Notes under the pieces: model-generated
What the model was told of the DNA's origin: nothing
The model's input: only the letters and a program-made list of their open reading frames with translations
Databases searched by the model: none
Made by a program: the position numbers and the translations under genes
In this document: piece by piece, positions 1 to 3,937 of the stretch
How positions within the stretch are numbered: the stretch's first letter is position 1
Layout of the letters: each line of letters begins with the position of its first letter
Source: a bacterium
Lineage (GTDB): Bacteria; JAJVIF01; JAGGVT01
Direction of reading: 5' to 3'
Length of the DNA stretch: 6,886 nt
NCBI GenBank assembly: GCA_021157815.1
Contig: JAGGVT010000212.1
Coordinates: 1 to 6,886 of the forward strand

Positions 1-163
1 GCTGGACTGTAATTACACTGACACGCTGTTCTTTTGCCAGCCCTCTAATTGATGGCAGCGCATGCCCTTCCGATATATCACCCGCAAGAATTTTCGCGCG
101 AATCTGCTGCGAGATTTGTGCGTGCAGCGGTTCAAGAGATATATCTGACAGGTTAAGCAGCAT
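1..163 (-). CDS. GntR-family transcriptional regulator, N-terminal part (cut by window edge)
   Basis: The minus strand from the ATG at 163 is open for 54 codons and leaves the window at its left edge. The protein begins MLLNLSDISLEPLHAQISQQ. It continues with I-R-A-K-I-L-A-G-D-I at about 21-30, L-P-S-I-R-G-L-A at 36-43 and V-S-V-I-T-V-Q at 48-54. This is the GntR winged-helix pattern: P-L-x-x-Q-I, then I-x-x-G, then L-P-S-x-R-x-L-A, then V-S-x-x-T-V. The family binds operator DNA as a dimer through this domain. The wing starts so close to the N-terminus that a small YtrA-like or MocR-like member is plausible, but the effector domain that would decide this lies outside the window. The start is supported by GAGGT about 5 bases upstream (168-172 on this strand) and by a complete promoter just beyond. 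The gene is divergent from rpsF. The family call is firm; the target genes are unknown. Confidence 0.85.
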   Translation of the reverse strand, partial: MLLNLSDISLEPLHAQISQQIRAKILAGDISEGHALPSIRGLAKEQRVSVITVQ

Positions 164-174
164 AGTGACCTCAC

Positions 175-195
175 TGTATATAAGCAATATATACA
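175..195. promoter_or_regulatory. Perfect inverted repeat overlapping the -10 box; candidate GntR operator
   Basis: TGTATATA (175-182) and TATATACA (188-195) are perfect 8-bp inverted arms around the 5-base spacer AGCAA. The right arm covers the -10 box of the promoter and the left arm spans the expected start site, so a protein bound here would block transcription. GntR-family dimers commonly bind such palindromes in their own promoters. Autoregulation by the adjacent regulator is therefore the likely role, but it is an inference. Confidence 0.6.
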
Positions 196-216
196 CCATG
201 CGCAGTCGATTGTCAA
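188..216 (-). promoter_or_regulatory. Sigma70-type promoter of the GntR-family gene
   Basis: On the minus strand a consensus -35 box TTGACA (216-211) is followed by exactly 17 bases and a -10 box TATATA (193-188). Transcription would begin near 181, giving a leader of about 18 bases before the ATG at 163. The leader contains the GAGGT ribosome binding site. The boxes are read directly from the sequence; activity is inferred. Confidence 0.75.
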
Positions 217-217
217 G

Positions 218-231
218 GGACACCAGTGTCC
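218..231. repeat. Short palindrome just upstream of the -35 box
   Basis: GGACAC (218-223) and GTGTCC (226-231) form a perfect 6-bp inverted repeat with a 2-base centre, directly upstream of the TTGACA box of the minus-strand promoter. On the + strand it is followed by CTTTTA, so it could also act as a weak hairpin stop. However, no + strand gene ends here. A second protein-binding site is possible. Confidence 0.3.
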
Positions 232-424
232 TTTTATTCAAAAAAGGTTGTGCTCGTATTTGTGAGGTTTGAACTGAATTCAAATCCAGAAATCGACATA
301 AAAAACCGCGTGGCTGACTCAAGACGCCATTACATGAAAATTTTCACATAATGACGAATTATATATGTTCAGTTGATATGAGTCAGACCCTTTTATGCAC
401 ATAAAAATAATCCAAAATTCGTGC
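232..424. other. Divergent intergenic region without a gene
   Basis: This is the middle of the stretch between the divergent GntR gene and rpsF. No plausible coding frame with a ribosome binding site is seen. It is AT-rich and holds small palindromes: TTTGAA/TTCAAA arms at 268-273 and 279-284, and a perfect 12-bp TGAAAATTTTCA at 335-346. There are also distant 8-bp arms CTGACTCA (314-321) and TGAGTCAG (379-386). None can be tied to a function from the sequence alone. Confidence 0.5.
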
Positions 425-453
425 TTGAAATCCAAAACATGAATCGTTATACT
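425..453 (+). promoter_or_regulatory. Promoter of the rpsF-ssb-rpsR-rplI operon
   Basis: TTGAAA (425-430), a 17-base spacer and TATACT (448-453) match a sigma70 promoter in five of six positions at both boxes. Transcription would start near 460, leaving a leader of roughly 35 bases before the rpsF ATG. The placement in front of the ribosomal protein operon supports the call. Confidence 0.65.
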
Positions 454-473
454 TGATATTTTCTTCTAAACTT

Positions 474-487
474 GCCCCAGAGGGTGC
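474..487 (+). promoter_or_regulatory. Small leader hairpin covering the rpsF ribosome binding site
   Basis: GCCCC (474-478) can pair with GGG-T-GC (482-487) across the loop AGA, with one bulged T. The right arm contains GAGGGTG, the only Shine-Dalgarno-like sequence in front of rpsF, ending about 9 bases before the ATG. The hairpin could therefore tune translation of the first gene. Leaders that bind the S6:S18 complex are known upstream of rpsF in many bacteria, but I do not recognise that motif here. The stem is short and may be accidental. Confidence 0.3.
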
Positions 488-495
488 GGTATTGA

Positions 496-783
496 ATGTT
501 GCGTGAATATGAACTCATATATGTGTTAAGACCTGATCTGGCTGATGACCAGCTTGCCATTGAACAGGAATATGTTCGCAAGGCGATTTGGGCTTTGAAC
601 GGTGAAATCAAGAACGAGGACGCTTGGGGAATCAAGCTTCTGCCGTTCGAAATAAGGAAATACAAGGAAGGCTTTTTTTGTGTTATGAAGCTTGACCTTG
701 AACCGGAGGGACCGGCTAAGCTTAAGTACGAGTTGAAGATCAATGACCGGATCATTCGAAACATGCTGACATCGGTCAAATAG
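496..783 (+). CDS. rpsF: 30S ribosomal protein S6
   Basis: This 95-residue protein has the length and pattern of bacterial S6. It starts M-L-R-E-Y-E-L-I-Y-V-L-R-P-D-L, matching the family's first beta strand (R-x-Y-E-x-x-x-I-x-x-P). W44-G45 with L-L-P-F-E-I at 48-53 corresponds to the usual W-G-x-R-x-L-A-Y-P-I segment. I-N-D-x-I-I-R-N-M-L near 82-91 matches the last strand, normally ending L-R-x-x. S6 binds the central domain of 16S rRNA as a heterodimer with S18, which is encoded two genes downstream. There is no long acidic C-terminal tail. A GAGGGTG sequence lies about 10 bases before the ATG. It is the first gene of the operon; ssb follows after 53 bases. Confidence 0.95.
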   Translation: MLREYELIYVLRPDLADDQLAIEQEYVRKAIWALNGEIKNEDAWGIKLLPFEIRKYKEGFFCVMKLDLEPEGPAKLKYELKINDRIIRNMLTSVK

Positions 784-836
784 ATTGTTGTCATAGTGGC
801 AGGGTGTTTGATTGACGCAGGCATAAGGGAGCTTTT

Positions 837-1415
837 ATGAATCGGATTGTATTGGTTGGCAGGTTGGAGAACACGCCTGAAATACGATATACATCCAGCG
901 GTATACCTGTTTCAAATTTTTCTCTCTCGGTTAGGCGTTCTCATCCAAATTCAGAAGGAATCTGGGAGAAAGATGTTTTTAGAATTGTAACTTGGCGAAG
1001 ACTTGCTGAAACGTGTTGTAAGCATCTTGAAAAAGGCAGATGGATAGCGGTTGATGGCAAACTCCAGAACCGTTTTATCACGACCCAAAACAACGAGCGG
1101 CGGGTTATGGTTGAAATTCATGCGGATGATGTCCGTTTTCTGGATTTCCGCCAGCAGCACAGAGAGCGTGACACGGGTGAAATACGCCATAACAGGAAAC
1201 CTGAAGCCAGGCTGGAAGAGCAGAAACTTCAGCAGGATACTGGAATGGAAACTAACAACGACAGGGATGTTGAAGAAAGAGAAGACGCTGGAAACGGTGT
1301 TGAGGTCGAGAGTGAAAAGAAGGTAGAGGTTGAATCCCAGGAAGAGCGCTCGACATCATTCAAGCCTTATCTTGAAGATGAGGAAGGCACACCGCTGGAT
1401 ATGTCAGATGTTTAG
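837..1415 (+). CDS. ssb: Single-stranded DNA-binding protein
   Basis: This 192-residue SSB coats single-stranded DNA during replication, recombination and repair. Residues 1-103 form the OB fold. It opens M-N-R-I-V-L-V-G-R-L, then has E-I-R-Y-T at 15-19, V-x-N-F-S-L-S-V at 25-32, and aromatic residues W43, F48 and W53 at DNA-binding positions. It continues with L-E-K-G-R-W-I-A-V-D-G-K-L-Q at 64-77 and ends with the strand I-H-A-D-D-V-R-F-L-D at 94-103. Residues 104-192 are a charged, presumably disordered tail rich in Glu, Arg and Gln. The protein ends G-T-P-L-D-M-S-D-V, without the acidic D-D-x-I-P-F-like tip by which most bacterial SSBs recruit partner proteins. No alternative reading frame near the stop restores it. 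AAGGGAG lies 5 bases before the ATG. Its place between rpsF and rpsR is the usual one. Confidence 0.93.
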   Translation: MNRIVLVGRLENTPEIRYTSSGIPVSNFSLSVRRSHPNSEGIWEKDVFRIVTWRRLAETCCKHLEKGRWIAVDGKLQNRFITTQNNERRVMVEIHADDVRFLDFRQQHRERDTGEIRHNRKPEARLEEQKLQQDTGMETNNDRDVEEREDAGNGVEVESEKKVEVESQEERSTSFKPYLEDEEGTPLDMSDV

Positions 1416-1564
1416 TTTTCTTCAACCTTGAGTATTGGCTGAAGGAATTAATCAAGTTACACTTCCCTATGTTTGTTTTCGAACGGCGGGGGGATTTTGT
1501 ACGATAAGTTGATTTTTCTTTTGAGATGTGATTACACAGGAGTAAAAGGACAGGAAAGTATAAT
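1416..1564 (+). other. Long ssb-rpsR spacer within the operon
   Basis: This 149-base gap is long for this operon. No intrinsic terminator is visible and no small gene with a ribosome binding site stands out. A G-run (GGCGGGGGG, about 1486-1494) followed by T-rich sequence lies in the middle. A weak promoter (around TACGAT near 1500) could be imagined but has a poor -35 box. The end carries AGGAAAG, which serves rpsR with 6-base spacing. Confidence 0.4.
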
Positions 1565-1810
1565 ATGCCAAGATTCAAACCAAGAAACAAGAATTTTCGA
1601 CAAAGGCGTAAAAGAGTATGTTATTTCTGCGTTCATCCTGAGGTTACAATTGACTTCAAGAACGTTGACCTTTTGAAGAAATACACAACAGACCGAGGAA
1701 AGATAACTCCTCGAAGGCGCACGGGATGCTGTCCGAAGCATCAAAGAGAGGTCGCCCGAGCGATTAGGCGTTCTCGAGTCGCGGCACTGATGCCGTATTA
1801 TATCGATTAA
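1565..1810 (+). CDS. rpsR: 30S ribosomal protein S18, zinc-binding type
   Basis: This 81-residue S18 partners with S6 on the 30S platform. After a basic start, R-R-K-R-V-C-Y-F-C at 14-22 gives a C-x-x-C pair (C19, C22). It is completed by C56 and H59 in G-C-C-P-K-H-Q-R (54-61). This is the zinc-ribbon form of S18 rather than the cysteine-free form. The central I-D-F-K-N-V-D-L-L-K-K-Y (29-40) and T-D-R-G-K-I-T-P-R-R (42-51) are hallmark segments. The end A-R-A-I-R-R-S-R-V-A-A-L-M-P-Y (64-78) matches the rRNA-binding helix. AGGAAAG precedes the ATG by 6 bases. rplI begins 40 bases after the stop. Confidence 0.96.
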   Translation: MPRFKPRNKNFRQRRKRVCYFCVHPEVTIDFKNVDLLKKYTTDRGKITPRRRTGCCPKHQREVARAIRRSRVAALMPYYID

Positions 1811-1850
1811 CAAGGTGTTCAAATTTTCGCACAAAGGATGTTGATTTGGC

Positions 1851-2306
1851 ATGAAAGTTATTCTGTTGGAAGATGTTCCCAAACTTGGCAAAGCTGGCAA
1901 GGTTGTCGAGGTTAAACGCGGTTTTGGAACCAATTTACTGCTGCCTCAGGGCAAAGCTGAAATTGTTACGAAAAGCAGGCTGAAAGAACTTGAGACACAC
2001 CAGAAGCAGATTCAGCAGAAATCGGTGTATATCAAACAGAGAGCCGAGCAGGTTCGAGATAAAATCATGGAAAGGCCGCTTGTGGTTCACATGAAAGCCG
2101 GCGAGGGCGGCAAATTGTATGGTTCCGTAACGGGAATCGCTGTAGCAAAAGCGGTAAAGGAACAATTTGGGATTGATATTGATAAAAGCGATGTTTCAAT
2201 CACCGAATCGATAAAAATTATTGGCACCTACACGATCAACGTTAAGCTTCATCCTGAGGTCATCGCGGATATCAAAATAGATGTGGAAAGTGAATCTGCC
2301 GAATAA
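1851..2306 (+). CDS. rplI: 50S ribosomal protein L9
   Basis: This 151-residue L9 has normal full length. The N-terminal rRNA-binding domain (1-50) starts M-K-V-I-L-L-E-D-V-P-K-L-G-K-A-G and keeps L-L-L-P-Q-G-K-A at 29-36, though the usual G-Y-A-R-N-Y is changed to G-F-G-T-N-L. A long connecting helix rich in Gln, Lys and Arg covers about 42-75. The C-terminal domain has G-K-L-Y-G-S-V-T at 87-94, I-D-K at 110-112 and V-K-L-H-P-E-V at 131-137, all family hallmarks. L9 protrudes from the 50S subunit near the L1 stalk and affects reading-frame maintenance. AAAGGA lies 12 bases before the ATG, a rather long spacing. It is the last gene of the operon: a strong terminator starts 28 bases after the stop. 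Confidence 0.96.
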   Translation: MKVILLEDVPKLGKAGKVVEVKRGFGTNLLLPQGKAEIVTKSRLKELETHQKQIQQKSVYIKQRAEQVRDKIMERPLVVHMKAGEGGKLYGSVTGIAVAKAVKEQFGIDIDKSDVSITESIKIIGTYTINVKLHPEVIADIKIDVESESAE

Positions 2307-2333
2307 TAGGCTCTGAGACAAATTTTGAATTTC

Positions 2334-2360
2334 AAATCCCCTTTTCACGAGGGGATTTTT
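2334..2360 (+). terminator. Intrinsic terminator after rplI
   Basis: AAATCCCC (2334-2341) and GGGGATTT (2351-2358) form a perfect 8-bp stem with a 9-base loop. A T-run starts within the right arm and continues to 2360. It is a textbook rho-independent terminator that closes the ribosomal operon and separates it from the kinase gene. Confidence 0.88.
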
Positions 2361-2434
2361 CTTTCGCAAAGCAAAGGATTTAAACCCGTTAGGCTTGGCT
2401 CAGGGCAGGCTCTTTCCCCGGGTATGGCAGGAAA

Positions 2435-2458
2435 AACCCGGCGAGGGGACGCCGGGTT
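2435..2458 (-). terminator. Perfect 9-bp hairpin, terminator-like when read on the minus strand
   Basis: AACCCGGCG (2435-2443) and CGCCGGGTT (2450-2458) pair perfectly around the loop AGGGGA. Read on the minus strand, the stem is followed by TTTTTCC, as in an intrinsic terminator. Read on the + strand, the next bases are ACAATG, so it is not a good terminator in that direction. No minus-strand gene ends here, which makes its purpose unclear. An upstream CCGGGT (2418-2423) could pair with the left arm instead. Confidence 0.5.
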
Positions 2459-2603
2459 ACAATGATGATTTATTTTTTCACAGGTTACCTTAAATAAATC
2501 AAATTAGGGTTTTCCGGTTTTATATGTCATCAAAGGCTCATCTGACTGGATATTATTCTATGAAGCCGGTTCAGGCAGGTTGTCTGCAGCTGGAAAAGCG
2601 ACT
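2459..2603 (+). other. Leader region of the kinase gene
   Basis: Together with the two hairpins before it, this completes a gap of about 300 bases between rplI and the kinase. It is AT-rich at 2465-2525. I find no promoter with two convincing boxes, although one is expected because a terminator precedes. The kinase frame stays open upstream to 2508. A TTG at 2580 is an alternative start that would add eight residues. Confidence 0.4.
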
Positions 2604-3863
2604 ATGGCTAAAAACAATGACAGACAAGATCTTGCTTTACTTCGAGGCAAGCGGAAGGCTGAAACCGCGGAGAAAAATCTGTCCAAGCAAAAAGCAGGCC
2701 AAACCGGGGGAAATGAACCCAAGACATTGCAATCGCGCTTGCGTTCAGCAGAATCATCCCCGGTATCTCATCAGGCGCTTGAGAGTGAGATGAAGAATGT
2801 ACTGAGCTCGTTGTGGAGTTTCAAAGAAGTTCTTATCGAGTTCAAGGATATGCTTCACAAGGATTGCAACAAGTCGCTTAACGAGTTGACAAAGCAGTTT
2901 GAGGAAATGACACGTGCAATTGATGTTTCCCATGAGAATTTGCGGCTGAAGGACGAACCTGAGGACAAGATAAAAAGCGTTAAGGGGATCGGGTTGGAAT
3001 TATCTGGTGCGATAGAGCATATCAGCCAGAGCGCATCAAGTAATGAAGCCTATATCGAAATAGCATCCAAAATATCTCCTTTAATAAACACATACAGCGA
3101 TGTTATAGAAAAAGTCAGCCTAATGGAATCCAATCTGGAAACGTATTTCAGAAGCCAGAAAACCTCTGAGGAAAGGAAAGAGCATGCGAAATCGCAATCC
3201 ATTCTTCCGGGAGCATCGGCGATTATCCGTTCGCAGGAACTGGAGCGACAGAGGATAGCGCGTGAGATTCATGATGGACCCGCGCAGGCGATAGCGAATG
3301 TCATATTCAGGCTGGATATAGTGCAGAAAATCATGGAACAGAGGCCTGAGGCGATTGAGGATGAGATGTCGAAGGTCAAGAAGATTGCCCAGGGAGCGCT
3401 TAACGAAATACGGCATTTCATTTTTGACTTAAGGCCAATGACCCTGCAGGACCTTGGGTTGACTGCCACTTTGCGCAAGATAGTCCAGCGTTCACCGGAG
3501 AAATACAATACGAAAGTCGAGCTTATGATTGAGGGTGAAGAGCGTGAACTTAATGCTGAAGTTGATCTCGCCATTTTCAGGATAGCGCAGGAATCCTTGA
3601 ACAATATCAAGAAACATGCAAAGGCAAGCAACGCATGGATTCAGCTTAAATATCTGGATGCCAAGGTTGTATTGATTGTCGAGGATAATGGAGTCGGGTT
3701 CGACATGAAGAGGAAAAAGGAGCAAAGCCAGAAGGAATACAATTCGTTCGGACTTCTTGGCATGCAGGAAAGAGCGGATGACATCGCGGGAAGCCTTCAA
3801 ATAACCTCCCAGCCGATGCGCGGCACCAAAGTCATTTTCACCGTGCCGATTCAACAGGATTAA
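2604..3863 (+). CDS. DegS-like cytoplasmic sensor histidine kinase (HisKA_3/HATPase_c)
   Basis: This soluble two-component kinase of about 419 residues autophosphorylates a histidine and passes the phosphate to a response regulator. No signal peptide or membrane segment is present. Residues 1-55 are Lys/Gln-rich and probably disordered, and about 60-200 look like coiled coil. The dimerisation domain carries E-R-Q-R-I-A-R-E-I-H-D-G-P-A-Q with phospho-acceptor H223. The following D-x-x-x-Q is the phosphatase motif of this kinase class. L-R-P-M-T-L-Q-D-L-G-L follows. The ATPase domain has the N box E-S-L-N-N-I-K-K-H (from 330), D-N-G-V-G-F-D (from 361) and F-G-L-L-G-M-Q-E-R (from 382). The layout closely resembles Bacillus DegS, from family knowledge. 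ATG 2604 is preferred over TTG 2580 because it has GGAAAA upstream and a stronger start codon. No response regulator gene is visible. The gene converges on the lipoprotein gene. Confidence 0.9.
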   Translation: MAKNNDRQDLALLRGKRKAETAEKNLSKQKAGQTGGNEPKTLQSRLRSAESSPVSHQALESEMKNVLSSLWSFKEVLIEFKDMLHKDCNKSLNELTKQFEEMTRAIDVSHENLRLKDEPEDKIKSVKGIGLELSGAIEHISQSASSNEAYIEIASKISPLINTYSDVIEKVSLMESNLETYFRSQKTSEERKEHAKSQSILPGASAIIRSQELERQRIAREIHDGPAQAIANVIFRLDIVQKIMEQRPEAIEDEMSKVKKIAQGALNEIRHFIFDLRPMTLQDLGLTATLRKIVQRSPEKYNTKVELMIEGEERELNAEVDLAIFRIAQESLNNIKKHAKASNAWIQLKYLDAKVVLIVEDNGVGFDMKRKKEQSQKEYNSFGLLGMQERADDIAGSLQITSQPMRGTKVIFTVPIQQD

Positions 3864-3883
3864 TAATGATTGTTGCAGACACT

Positions 3884-3909
3884 AAAAAAGACCGGAAATG
3901 AATCCGGCC
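3884..3909. terminator. Terminator shared by the convergent kinase and lipoprotein genes
   Basis: Read on the minus strand, GGCCGGA (3909-3903), loop TTCATT and TCCGGTC (3896-3890) form a 7-bp stem with one G-T pair. A run of six T follows (3889-3884), so it is a standard terminator for the lipoprotein gene. Read on the + strand, the same stem (core CCGGA/TCCGG) is followed by TGGTTTTGCGTTTT and may also end the kinase transcript. Confidence 0.8.
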
Positions 3910-3937
3910 TGGTTTTGCGTTTTAATGCTTATCCATT

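Noticed and set aside
137-146. AGATATATCT palindrome inside the GntR gene as a further operator
   Set aside because: It falls on ordinary Asp-Ile-Ser codons, and a similar ATATATC at 73-79 arises the same way, so chance is the simpler explanation.
13-216. 67-codon minus-strand frame across the GntR start
   Set aside because: It is cysteine-rich without a recognisable domain, overlaps the GntR reading in another frame, and would begin inside the -35 box of the promoter.
335-346. TGAAAATTTTCA palindrome as a regulator site for rpsF
   Set aside because: It lies about 80 bases upstream of the -35 box in AT-rich DNA where such palindromes arise easily; it is noted only in the intergenic description.
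447-824. 125-codon minus-strand frame opposite rpsF
   Set aside because: It is antisense to a certain ribosomal protein gene and crosses the rpsF promoter; nothing supports expression.
3492-3854. 120-codon minus-strand frame opposite the kinase (and a second one at 3269-3631)
   Set aside because: Both lie antisense to strongly conserved kinase motifs, lack ribosome binding sites and resemble no family.
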